A stretch of DNA of 64,000 bases from Chytridium lagenaria (Eukaryota > Chytridiomycota > Chytridiomycetes > Chytridiales > Chytridiaceae): contig JAHLKC010000117.1 of assembly GCA_025449115.1 (NCBI GenBank), positions 62,001-126,000 on the forward strand, in the 5' to 3' direction. Both the position numbers and the translations under genes were made by a program. Below, piece after piece: positions 43,200 through 54,849 of this stretch (the stretch's first letter is position 1; the number at the start of each line of letters is the position of its first letter). The notes beneath the pieces are model-generated. The model searched no databases and was not told where the DNA came from. It saw only the letters and a list, made by a program, of their open reading frames with translations.

Positions 43200-44340
43200 T
43201 GAAGACGGCTGTTCTGATTTCTGCATTCAGTTCCTTTTTTGCGTTTGCGACCTTTTCTTTTTTTTTCGTTTACAGTAATATCTAAATATAATTGGATTGG
43301 GGTTTTCTATGCCTTATATAAATTTACTTCGTGAATATGGCGACTAGTGTTATTATATTATTTCTGTCGTCCTACAAGCTCACGCCAACTCCCGTCAAAT
43401 CCTGCCTGTCAACACTTCAACTATTCACCATAACGTTTCAACGCCCAAACTAATCTCCATCCACACATCAAATCCACCCTTCACCAGCGTCCAGCGATGT
43501 CCAGCTTTTATCGCGGCGGATCGCAGCAGAAGAAACCCATGATATCAGATACCCATTTCATTTTACGTTCAAAGACTATTCTCTGGCATTCACTCTTTCC
43601 CTACTCGTCCGTGCTCATCCAGGCGCCACCGCCCTGAACTCTTCCTATTCCTGCATATGCGTCGTGTTTTCGTAATCAAATTACCGTTGCTCAAGATCTA
43701 GATCACAAAGTGACTCCGAGACGAGCAGTGCAAAGGATATATGGGTATGGAAGGGAAGGAGTTAGGCACATTAACCCTAAGTTGTTATGGGTGCATGGAA
43801 ATAGAGGATTACTTCCCCATAGGAAGCTTGAGAGAGGGGTTAGGGAATGATGATCTAAGATCCGTCTTAAGCATCCGGCTACCTCTTTCATCTGTTTTCT
43901 TCCGTGTGTAAAGATCAATAAAAACCAGACGTGCTCGGTTTGTTTTTTGGTTTGAGGTGACGAACGGTGATTGTCCGCCAGAAATAGCACCAATTGATTT
44001 TGGTGTTTTGCTACTTGGAATTCCCTTCAATTTTCTTTTGGAAGAGACGGCATCGCTGGAGTATCCGTCATTTACGGCATCTAAATATCGTCTTCAAAAC
44101 TATAGTGGATCATCACAGTCCAGCGGCTTTACTTGTGGAGTTTATTTGAAAGAAACAGAATTGGACTCAGGCTTGGGGGTTGAATTGATCGTCCGAAACC
44201 CTCGTAAGAGGTTAGACGTCAAACCCATTTTTCGTTAACGGCCTATTCTTTCTAAAGAAAGTTCATACTCAAGCGGTATCACTCCGTACTCCCATCAAAA
44301 CCAGGACGGAAGGGATGTTCTAGACATCCTTCCTTCCTCC
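43200..44340. other. Intergenic region, no supported gene
   Basis: A 93-codon plus-strand frame at 43957-44238 and opposite-strand frames nearby have no recognisable domain, and the region lacks convincing codon pattern. I record it as unexplained non-coding sequence. Confidence 0.5.
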
Positions 44341-44347
44341 CAAAAGC

Positions 44348-45905
44348 ATGCACATATTACAACCTTTCATCTCCAACAAGTCCAAGTCCAAGTCCCACTT
44401 TCCCAACCCCAACATTGTTCTCCTCCTCCTTCTGTCCCTACCTTGTGTCTTAGCTCAACCTTCGACACTCATCAATTTGTTCACGGTTCAGAACGTTACG
44501 CTTTTACCTACGAGAACATCAACGACGATCAGTATGACGACTACCGCTGTAATGGTTGCGACGTCGCCGGCGAGTTTGCCGGTGCAGAAAGTGACAGAGT
44601 ACACGGTGTTTGGGGGGATGCCGTTCCAAATGGTTGAAGGGTGAGTTTTTTGATTATTCTGTTTCTTTTTTATCTTTCTGGCTGGTATCCGGAGCTACGT
44701 TCGGTCCTTTATACAAAAAATGAATATTGTCTGTTTACATGGATCTGGCCACGTTTACTGATGTTGCGATCACCTTTTTAATATTTTTTACAGCATCGCC
44801 TACCAAAACAACTACATAAGCGCCATCGGACCCACTTACCCCAACCACGGTAATCAATCTCAATCCACAACCTCCAACCCCTCCGAACTCTGGCAAACCG
44901 CCTTCAACGATAGCTCCCCCTGGCTCTGGTCCTGGTCCCCAATGCTCGGTCTCGACCCCAACATCACAACCGTTCCAAACACTCTTTCTCAAAACACAAC
45001 CCTCAACACAACAACCTACACGGCTCTCAACGTCAAACACTCTAAACTCCAAATCGACGCTAACATGGTGTTTATGGTGTCTCCCGGAGCTATGACCATT
45101 GATGTGCTGAGTTATTACCATATTTCACCACGAAAGACTTATGCGAGGGATTTCCCACCACGTCAATACCGTTTCCGGCGAACGTTACTTCCATCACACA
45201 TATTCGCATCTTGACACGAATTTCGGTGTATACGCCGTAACGAATTCTCGATCCGTCCACTATATCCCCGTCACAAACTCCTATTCCGCGTCATTCACCC
45301 CATCGAACCGTCCTGTATCCTTCTTGGGTGATTTCGCAGGTACCTTGACCGCCATGTGGTTAACCCTCGACTACTCCACCTTATTCCTCGTCGAGCATCT
45401 TCAACCCAACAACACGATTGTGATATGGAGGTGGGATGTCGCCGGACCCAATAACCGGATTGGATTAAAGAACGCATCGGAACCGTGGAGAGGGTATTTA
45501 GGGAACGGGTGGTGATTGTGACGATGAATGCGACAACGTGGCCAGCGGTGAAGGAGGATTTTGTGGTGAGGGCGTTGGTGGTTGAGCCGAGGAGTGGGGA
45601 TTTGTATGTTGGGGCTGGGGAGGAGGGGGTTGTGGTGTATGCGAACGCGGGGAAGTTTGCGGTGGAAAGCGGAGTGAGGGTGAGGGAAGGGTGCATGTGG
45701 AGTTTAGGGTTAGGTGTTTGGATGTGGATAATGATGGACAGTGGGTGTTTCTTGGGGAGGGAAGGAGGGGGAAGGGGGAGGTGGGAGGATGGCGACTTTG
45801 GATATTAGAAAGGTGCCGTGGAAGAGTGGAGTGGTGAAGGGTTTAGGAGGGATGTGGGGGTGTTTGGTTGGCATGCTAGTGGCGGTTGTGGTGTTTGGTA
45901 GTTGA
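44348..45905 (+). CDS. Secreted or GPI-anchored surface glycoprotein
   Basis: ATG at 44348. The N-terminus has a basic stretch then a strong signal sequence (NIVLLLLLSLPCVLAQPS). An intron (about 44641-44792) joins PFQMVEG to IAYQNNYISAIGPTYPNHG. The ectodomain is rich in N-x-S/T sites (NQSQS, FNDSSP, NITTV, NTTLNTTTY, NASEP), i.e. heavily N-glycosylated. It contains beta-strand-like repeats (TNFGVYAVTNSRSVHYIPVT, FLVEHLQPNNTIVIWRWDV, VVEPRSGDLYVGAGEEGVVV) suggesting a propeller fold. Frame slips near 45140, 45500 and 45720. The end, GMWGCLVGMLVAVVVFGS, is a short hydrophobic tail without charged residues after it, as in GPI signals. No family recognised. Confidence 0.65.
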
Positions 45906-45909
45906 GTCG

Positions 45910-46340
45910 TTGAACTTAATAATGTCGTTTTGACTCTGCTGTATAATGTTATTTCATGATATTATTATTGTTCAATATTTTGCGTATATATTGCACTTTT
46001 GGCGCACTCTTTTACCGCTATAACCCACAAGAGAACGCGGATTCTTTGAGGTCAAGCTGTCCCGTTTGTTTTTTACCGAGCCGTAGTTAATTGCATGCTG
46101 TATGCGTCGGGCGCAATATTTTTATCACAATGCCTCAAGCGGATCCTTGAATGATTGGCTTATCATTGATACGCGTTGTTTGGTTCCAGGAAGGTTGATT
46201 GGGACGATTCCGTCTCCTCAATTGACACACACATTTATTTTGTAAAACGAAGCTTACGAAGTCAGCGCTGGCTGGGAATTAATGACGGTTGACTGGAAAT
46301 AACCGTTGGCCTTTGTTCGCCTTACGGGCCTAGGCTTGTA
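45910..46340. other. Intergenic, nothing recognised
   Basis: Short AT-rich 3' flank of the glycoprotein gene followed by unremarkable sequence. No gene, repeat or RNA recognised. Confidence 0.5.
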
Positions 46341-46399
46341 GGCTTTTTTTGGAACCATGGGTGTGGTGGTCGCGATATTTGATTGAAAGGAATAATAAG

Positions 46400-48200
46400 G
46401 GAAATGATGAGTCATTCCCAGAAGGGAATCCGTCGACCAAAGTCACAGCTCGTATTAAAAGGGTTTTCTTTAGATTGGAGAGAACAGACGAGTCAGCACG
46501 ACGGCCCCGAGAGCTTCCTCCAGGAGAATTGAAGCGAGCTCAACTACCTTGCCGTTGCTTCGGGATCATCCATCATTGTGGGTCATGTCGGTGCAAGGCC
46601 CTCACAAGCATCTGCCCCCTTTACCGGGGACTCCATCTCAAGATCACCACATCAGCCGTCCCCTATCCGCGCAACCCAACCTCATCAAACTCTTCCCGTC
46701 CTAAACGACCAGCACACGACGTCGTCGTAAAAGCACAGTCCTCGTCCCTATTACTGAAAAAGAACTGGAAAGTTCTGATGATGAAGGAGGGAACAGCAAT
46801 GACGAACATGACATGGGATCTGCGACAAATACTTCAAACGATGGTGAAGCGACACCTCATTTACGTTGTCATCTGATGAGACGACGGCATACGATCTCTG
46901 TGGCTGGGGGGGTACAAGTCGGCACATCGCCAGACTTGTTGGCGTGCAACCAGATGATCCAGCAGAGAACGCAAAAACAAGAGGAACCTGATGCTGCTGC
47001 GTCGTCGTCAAAAGAGACGGTGGAAGATGACAGACGGTTTACAATATGTGGGAGTAACATGGATGCATTCTTGTCGTCGATTGTTGCAGAGATTCAACCG
47101 GGTTTGGGACCTGCTGATACAAAGGCCTTGATGACGGATAACATGCTTGCACTTGATAGTGCCATTTTCGAGTTGATGGTGGAGGCAAAGAAGAAATCTG
47201 AGCGTCGGAAAAGCTGGAGATGAGGTGGACGCGGAGAATGGTGAGGAAGATGGAAGTAAGAAAGAAAAAAAGGCAAGGACGACGATAAGAAGGGTGGGAA
47301 GGGTTTATCTAGGTCAAAGACTTTGCCTTCAAAAAAATGGGGAGGTCTTGGAGGCGGAAACGATTCCAAACCGTCCTCATCCATAGCACAAGACGTCGCT
47401 GCAACTAGCGTTGAAAACCCACCATCATTTCCCCCGTTTCCACACTCATGCGTCGTGGAAGTCTTTCCAGTAGTCCACCAAACCCTATATCATGTGTCGC
47501 CTCACGCGGAAGTATCGCAGGGATCAACCAACCTCACTCCATGCCTTGTCCGGCAGCAGTCGGGAGCAAGTCACCACACCTCTCTCGGCCGTCGCGCAAG
47601 TTTCTCAAACCCCATCACCGACACCGCCAACGCCACCATCACGAACGAGCAGGCAACACGTGATGGCAAGCTCTGATCTTGTTACAAATCCTCCACCACC
47701 ACATACAATCCCACGTCGAGCGTCGTTTAGCGGCGTAACGTCAACTCAGCCTCACCCGTCCCCTGTACGTCGAAATAGTTTGACTGTAATTGAATCACAG
47801 GCGTCCATCGCGGCAACGTCGGCGATGCCCTCAGCTTCAATTTTGGTGCCGAAGCCGGCGATGACAAATTTCGAGACGTTGGATGATTATATGTCGCCAA
47901 CCAAGTTTGGGTTTCATGGGGGTGATGGGGGAATGGGGATGTTGGAGAGGTGAAAGAAGAGGAAGAGGTGAAATTGAAGGGCAGGACGCTACCAAGAACC
48001 TTGACGAGGACTGGGACGAAAGGTGGTGGTAGTTGTTCTCAGCAAGCTGCGGCCGTGGGGTTGAAAGACGAGAATGAGGAGAGCGTGAAAATTCATGACG
48101 TAGGGAGTGATAGTGGAGGAGGACGTGACGACGAGAAAGGAAAAACCAAAGCCTGTAGTGAAGGCGTGGTTGAAGAAACTCTTTAGAAAGAAAACTAAGT
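46400..48200 (+). CDS. Putative low-complexity (disordered) protein
   Basis: Several plus-strand frames follow one another and share a Ser/Pro/Thr/His-rich composition: RPRELPPGELKRAQ (about 46495), ITEKELESSDDEGGNSNDEH (about 46755), RRRHTISVAGGVQVG (about 46875), IVAEIQPGLGPADTKALMTD (about 47080), GRRASFSNPITD (about 47590), PRRASFSGVTSTQPHPSPVR and RRNSLTVIE (about 47710-47790), ending in a Lys-rich tail KAWLKKLFRKK near 48170-48200. The repeated RRxSF/RRxS phrases are typical basophilic kinase sites. No domain is recognised; exon structure and start are unresolved and at least four frame changes are needed. Confidence 0.4.
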
Positions 48201-48651
48201 GAGGGCGTTTTCCTCAAACTGTGGTAGAGACACTTTACTTCACCCCTAACCCATTTTTGCGCTCCCTGTACGTGTCGCTGATCATTAGCCGACCTTTTGG
48301 ATAGCGCGCTGAGCCTCCAATATGACAACCCGTGTTTTCTCATCCGAATCAAGTTTTGATGATGGTTTCTTTCCATATTTAATTATGTATACCCTTAACA
48401 GACACATACTTTGTGGATTCTACCAATACACATAGACAATGGAACGTTACTTGCAGATGTTTTTATTTCTCACTCGTCCAGAAAATGTTGGCTAAATAGT
48501 GGAGCGACGATTACCAAACGCAAAATGTCTTGAATCTAATATACTGTCTGATTCCTACGCTAAAAAAGCGAGTCGTATCGAAGACGAAAGATTTATTAAC
48601 TTAAATTACTGGGTAAACTGGCCATATTTTATCTAGTAGCAGCCTATGCGA

Positions 48652-50100
48652 TTATTGGAAGCACGACTTTAGCGTTCTCGTTGCCCGGTCAAACCCAGCG
48701 TCAACGTCTCCATCGACGTCAAACACAACCGGAATATTGACTTCCAACGGATCATAAGGGTAAGGAATAGCCGAATTGGGATTTGGTAAAAGAAAGAGCT
48801 TTTCGGATTCAATTTGGAGGAGTGTGGATTGCGATGGTGAAACCTGTTAAGCATATGTGAGATGCCGAAGGTGGATAAGGTAATCAAAAGAAAGGCAGTT
48901 AACAAAACTTACGGCTTCTAGGAGTTTGACGGTAACAATAACCTCCTTGGGCTTGGCGATTGGATTCAGTTCGATGCTATATTGAGGTAGTCTCCCTTTC
49001 GATGATGCCTTCATAACAGGTCCGCAGACACCGCATAAATGCTTGGAATCACTGGTTCTGTGACCGGTTCTTTATGGTCCACTACAGCGGCCTTTTTCGG
49101 CATCTCCATGATTTTCGGCTTGATATTCTGCCTCACAACATGAGTGGAAAGCTTCCCCTTGGCCTTCAGCTTTGGTAATGTGAATTCTGAAAGAAAATAA
49201 GCATACAAATCAATGGACTTCAAGAATGCGTAGGCAACGTACCTCTTTCCAATGCAATTTTATGCTTCTCCTCTAGCCACTCGAAACAAAGCTCGGCAAC
49301 CCAAGATAGAAAGCCGGAATCAACTTTCGCTTTTTCGACAGATGAAGGACTAATGCATGCTTCAAATACGAGGCATAATGTGCCAGCTAAATGAAATGTC
49401 AAACATCATAAAGAAGATTAGGTGACGTGTTGTATATCGACTTAGAAAATAACGGAAATAGGTATGAATCTAACATACTCTTGTCCCTGTCAATAGTAGG
49501 TCCCGCAAGACTTAATGGCATCTTGTACGCTGCATGGTTCCCCTCCTCCGCCGCCTTTGCAATCTCATCCAAAGAAGCATCGGGAGGAGGTGGGATTACT
49601 TCATGGTAACATACATTAATGAAGACCTTCATGCCCTTCTTCCAGTTATCTTTAGTTTCGGCGAGCTTAGTCTTGAAAACAAATCCAGGTAAAGGATCGA
49701 TGCCCATCATTCCTGGCGGGAATTTTGGGCCTGACTCTTCGGATGCAGAAGCCTCATCATTTCGTTGATTTGCACCGTCCAAAGATGCCAGGGTTTGAAG
49801 TAGGCTTGCGGCAGCTTCTGGGTTTTGAGTCATCTGTTCAAACAGTGCAGCCTGAATCTTTGCGTTAGTTCAGGTACAGCTGCTGCTTCAAGCCAAACTC
49901 ACCATTGTAGCGTCATCAAGCTCATCACCTCCAGCACCAGCACGTCCCTCGCCAAATCCACCAGCAAATGCACCATCTCCCGCTGATGCCCCATCTGTGC
50001 TTTTTTTAAATCCTTCAGCAAACTCTCCATCCTTAACGCCCGTTGTAAAAAGTCCGACTCGTTTTGCTGTGTGCTTTGGGCCTTGGTTCTTTGTTTCAAT
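48652..50100 (-). CDS. PIH1-domain protein (PIH1D1/Nop17-like), R2TP subunit
   Basis: Adaptor of the R2TP/HSP90 co-chaperone complex, which assembles snoRNPs and PIKK kinases. The N-terminal exon (about 50090-49920) is Gly/Ala-rich (EFAEGFKKSTDGASAGDGAF). The PIH1 domain follows (49833-49490): GFVFKTKLAETKDNWKKGMK, VFINVCYHEVIPPPPDASLD, YKMPLSLAGPTIDRDKS. The next exon reads AGTLCLVFEACISPSSVEKA with FLSWVAELCFEWLEEKH. A linker has KLKAKGKLSTHVVRQNIKPK. The C-terminal CS-like domain is PQYSIELNPIAKPKEVIVTV and EAVSPSQSTLLQIESEKLFL, ending PLEVNIPVVFDVDGDVDAGF; stop 48652-48654. A frame slip occurs near 49030. The gene is head-to-head with the sorting nexin gene. Confidence 0.85.
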
Positions 50101-50151
50101 CTAGGAATTTGCGTGCAACCATCAAGAAGCCTCACCGCAAATCGTTCAGTG

Positions 50152-53100
50152 ATGCTTCAGGACATCAAGGCGAGAGCGCAGGCGCTCTGGGAACAAGGAA
50201 CTGAGCGTCTTCCTGCTCATGTTGTCAAGCTCTTACCTTATCTTTTTCTTGCGATCGCGATCTCGCCGAGGCTCTTTGTCCTCATCTTGCTGTTCGGCAT
50301 TGGTCTGATCGTGGGCTTTGCGTATGGAGTACCAAACGCTTCCCAGGCCAAGACAGCAGGGGACTGGATGCAGCCGGAACGACGGGATCACATACAGGAA
50401 ATGATTGATCACATACAGGAAATGATGGGGCCAAAGACACAGCTTGCGGAATTTGTACCAATATCTCCAGCAAGTGATGTTGGTATCTTTTTCTCCCCTT
50501 TCTGATTCATGTTCTTATTATCCCTTCAACAAAAAATTGCTTATGCATGTTGATATTCCAAATGACAGCATCCATCCCATCTGGCCATTCCACCCGAGAT
50601 CGATGGCGAACTTACAAAGTTTCTCGACTTTTTCATAAGGGACTTTATCAATGGCTGGTTCGACCCCCTTAATCATTCCAAGAGCTCCGAGTTTCCATCT
50701 GCCGTGCATGCCGCCCTACGTCATTCGTTTATTACTTTGGGTTTCGCCGCAGCACGTATGAATGTAGTCACCGCCGTTGTCCCCATCTCCCAAAGTCTTG
50801 TGCACCACATTGTAAGTCCAGTGGAGTCATCCCCAATATCTGACTGGAATTTATAGCGAGAATATCGCCAATACGAGCAATCTAGTCTCGACCTCCCCGC
50901 CTACCTCGCCCGTAATCCTGCCTCAAAATTCAACCGCCATCTCGACCCTAAAGCGACCCAACAGCATCTCCGTCGACTTTCCGCACATATCGCATTATCA
51001 ATTCTACCACGATCGGATAAGGGCAGTCCTGTGGTATTTAGCTTTGTACGGGAATTACTCGCGACAACCGTATTGAATAGCCTCGTTGAGTCTATAAGTG
51101 ATCCGGACGTGATCAACCGTGCTATTGTCGAGAGGTGTAAGACGATGTTAGCTGATCAGGCAAATGCTCTTGTTAGGCTTAATGGGGAGGCGGTGGATCT
51201 GTTCATGGAAGTGCCGAGAGCGTGGCCTCGTCGACTGTGGCAGGATTTGGGGATGTCCGACAACCGAAGATGACAAGGTCGAGAAAGTCATCAGAAAATC
51301 CCTATGCTGACCAGCTTTATCTGAAAAGTGGGTGTTTTCGTTCCCGTAAATTAATCATATTAACTACTGTGCAGTTGTGGAAGGTAAAAGGCTTCTTGCT
51401 GGTGGTACCTCATTCTATTGTGCCATCATCTGTGGTGATGACCTTTTAAGAACTCGAAAAGTCATGGCTGAAGCTAATCCAATTTGGATGGAAGACTTCC
51501 AATTGTAAGTTTATCTCGACATTGATTTTGACCTCTATTTTATGATATTGAGTCGACACCAATTTCCTAAATTTATTATAAGTATGTGGGAAAAGGATGC
51601 TGCTCAACCCGTCGAAAATATTGTAATAGACCTCTATGATACCAGGACTTTTAGGGGTTCGCCTTTTGCCAATTTTTAATTTTTAACTGCTGTTTTCTAG
51701 ATGAATTGGTCGGTACTGTCACTATACCCACAGCCAACTTCCAGGCCAACAAGTACACCAAAGCGTGGCATCCGCTAATCACCTCCGATGCAAGGACAGG
51801 CGAAGTCACCCCTCAGCTTCCGAATTCTTGTGGAAGTGATGATGATATCCACAAACGTGCCTGAAGAGTTCGACGATGAGCATCGCCCACGATCCCTTCC
51901 CACGAGTCCAGCCTCACCGTCGACTCTTTGAAAAATTCAGGTCCATCCAACTCTCGCTCGCCTCTCTCACCTCTCTCGCCTGATTTTCAACCCACCGACT
52001 TGACACTTCTTGACGTCCTCCAACAAAATGAAGCTCTCGTCGAATTCATGCAGTACATGGAAGATCTCGGCGCCTCCGCTTATGTACAATTATACCTTAT
52101 GATCGAGACGTTCCGAAACTCTGAAATCGACGGCAGTGTTCAAGATGAAGCACAGATGCTGTTTGAGACATTCTTTACGGCTGGTGCACGCTTCGCGATC
52201 TCCTTTGATGATGTCGACCCGAGTCTCGTCGCGAGGCCGGAAAGGCTGTTATGCGGAAACGTGTGGAAAGGAGCTGTCAAACCGGAGTGTGTTTAACCGT
52301 ATTCAGGAGAGTTCGAAGGAAACGTTAGAGGGTTTCTGGAAGGGCTTTCCGAAATAGTTCCATATTCAAAAATTATGTGAGGAGAGAGACGAGAAGAGTG
52401 TCAGCCTCGAATGTGATGGTGGGGCTTGCAAAATCCGAGCTTGAGGTTCTGGAGAAAGCGGGTTCGTATGGAAATGACGGAGAAGTGGAAACTGATTTCA
52501 CTCAGAATGTGACTGAGGTGTCTCCTGTGAAGACGGAGGAGGTGGGATCGTCTTCTCCTCAAAGAGGACCACCACCGAAACCGCCGCGCGCATCCGCACC
52601 CTCGTCATCAGCCATTATGAATGTGGTGGTTAAAGCCGAAAATGCATCTAATGGCTCAGTGGATATAATACAGCCAGTGAAACAGGACGAGTATACTGAG
52701 GAAGATATTGTGGGACTGGAATATAGACATACGACGGCGATACGTTCAACCATGTCTAGCACCCCACCTCCTCCTCCTCTTCCGTCTCGTCCGGTAGCCC
52801 CATCGCTTCCACCTCGCCCATCTCCGACACCACCTTTGAACTTGATGGATGCGGACACGGATGACATCTCGTCAATGATAATGTCATCATTAGAAATGGA
52901 AAACTCTGGCGGGTCACCAGTAAATGCCTCCACAAAGCCTCCGTCACTACCTTATCGTCCTTCAGACGATGCTGTAGAGGAGGCGGCTCGTCGGGCTGCA
53001 ATGGAAGAGGAAGACCGTAAACTCGCACTACAACTTCAAATGATGGAAGAAGAAGACGCATCTTCAAATCGTCGCAAGACACGTCCTCGGACTGTGAGTA

Positions 53101-54842
53101 ACGGGTCTCTTGACACAACCGGAAGCCTTTCTTCACTTGACCGCGCGCATCGGGGAAGCACAAGCTCTCTCGGCCCGTCATCCACCGTTGAGATCCTTGC
53201 GGCGGAGATTGTCAACGTTCGTGAGCAAATTGTGGCCGTTGATGAAGGACTCGAAAAGGCTATGCTTGAGGGGGGCTCTTCAGGGAGAGTGAAGAAGTTG
53301 ATGGACGAGAAGATGAAGTTGATGGAGCAAGTATCATCGTTAATGGATATGGTCGCTGAGGCGGAGGAGGCCGAGATGGGTGGCGACCAGACTGTGTCGC
53401 TAAGTGATTTGAGAATCAAAGTGACGGATTTCAATGGTGCACAGGCAGACCCGAGGGAGGTTAGAAAGGATACAGATCGCGGGCTAATTTTTGCAGTGGA
53501 GGTGGAGAGGAAGGATGGTTCGGCTGGATGGATGCTCACCCACACTTTCACCGACTTTCAAATAGCTTATGATAGGCTTAAAGACCAGTTTCCCAAATTG
53601 TCCAAGTCTCAATTCCCTGCTCTCTCGCCTCTTCAGAAATCCAAGGTAGCATCGCAACCTGAAACTAGAGCAGTCGTCGCTCGGGAGCTTGAAAGATGGT
53701 TGCTTTTAATTCTGACGGACCCTGCAATCTTGTGGGTCTCGGGTATTGCAAGACTTTATGATGCCAGAAAGTGTTAAAAGACAATTCGACGCAAGAAGGG
53801 AACAACAAACGCCGAAAAGTGAGACACTGGGTCGAAATACTATCAGAGGTCAGATGTTTGGTGTCCTTAAGTCTGCTGGGAGGGTGGTAAAGAAAGCTGC
53901 GGTAAGCACTGGGAATGTTGTAGGTAGCGTTGGTGGGGCAGCATTGAATACGGGCATGAGCGGAATTAACACGATTCGAAGAGGAATCACCGTAGATAGC
54001 GCACCAAAAGAATCATCTTGGGAGAAGAAGTTGGAGCAACGTAGAGCATCGACCTCACCTCAGAGGGTTCCACCACCGCCAATCTTGTCTGTTGAAGTTC
54101 CGCAACCGCCAAAAACGCCCAATGACAGCAGGTCATCGGGGCCGAATCTATGGACCGTGGTCGCTCCGCAGTTCCTCGAGTCCCTCCACCTCCGGCAGAC
54201 TCTCATCATCGAGCCTCCAATTTGTCGCCCAAACGCCACAAAGACGTAAAAAGTGACGACAAGAAGCCTCCTCTGTCCCCACAAGAAATTGAAGCTGTTC
54301 TCGAATGTCTCTTTGGAACGATTGAAGAGATTTTTAGATTGTCCGACCCGAATCAGTGGATCCGTCAAAAGGGTTTGCATATGGTCAAATCCGTCCTGCG
54401 GAGAACGCATGGTACATATATCGCGGAGATGATTCAACAGCGGCTGGAGGATGCCAAGTCTACGCCGGCTGTTGCAGGGTACCTAAAGTCGACGACTGGA
54501 GCGTTGTGGCCTGAAGGAGTTTTTCATTCGCACGCTAAAGCAAAAGCTGAAGCGTCACAAAATGACAGTCTGTCAGAGTCACAATCGAATGACGTACCTC
54601 CGCCAAAGTTACCTAGAACAGAGGAAGAGAAGTCCGACACAAGAATCGAGGCAAAGCATCTGTTGCTGAGGTGCTCTGGGCTTTTGGGATTGGATGCTTT
54701 GGAAACGGTTGTGGGGAGATACAATACAGTGGTTGGGATCACGAGCATCTTCAACATGCTCCAACACAGGGAGTTGAACCGAGGTTTAATCTGCGCGGTT
54801 CTTGAAGCCGTTATCAAAAGCATGTTAACATCTGAACATTAA
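50152..54842 (+). CDS. Mdm1/SNX13-type sorting nexin: TM-PXA-C2-RGS-PX-Nexin_C
   Basis: Large peripheral/ER-anchored sorting nexin of membrane contact sites. Start MLQDIKARAQALWEQG. A hydrophobic hairpin follows (LLPYLFLAIAISPRLFVLIL, then LFGIGLIVGFAYG). The PXA domain runs about 50580-51270 (FVRELLATTVLNSLVESISD, DPDVINRAI). A C2-type beta-sandwich follows at about 51375-51860 (GKRLLAGGTSFYCAIICGDD, TRKVMAEANPIWMEDFQL, ENIVIDLYDTRTFR, DELVGTVTIPTANFQANKY). The RGS segment is 51990-52290 (TLLDVLQQNEALVEFMQYME, AYVQLYLMIETFRNSEID). A long disordered linker (52390-53390) precedes PX (LSDLRIKVTDFNGAQADPRE, MLTHTFTDFQIAYDRLKDQF, KSQFPALSP). Nexin_C is 54270-54842 (LSPQEIEAVLECLFGTIEEI, SDPNQWIRQKGLHMVKSVLR). 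Frame slips near 52290-52380, 53770 and 54160. Confidence 0.88.
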
Positions 54843-54849
54843 TTGTTCT

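Noticed and set aside
43957..44238. 93-codon plus-strand frame between receptor and glycoprotein genes
   Set aside because: No signal, membrane segment or recognised motif, and no neighbouring exons; not enough to call a gene.
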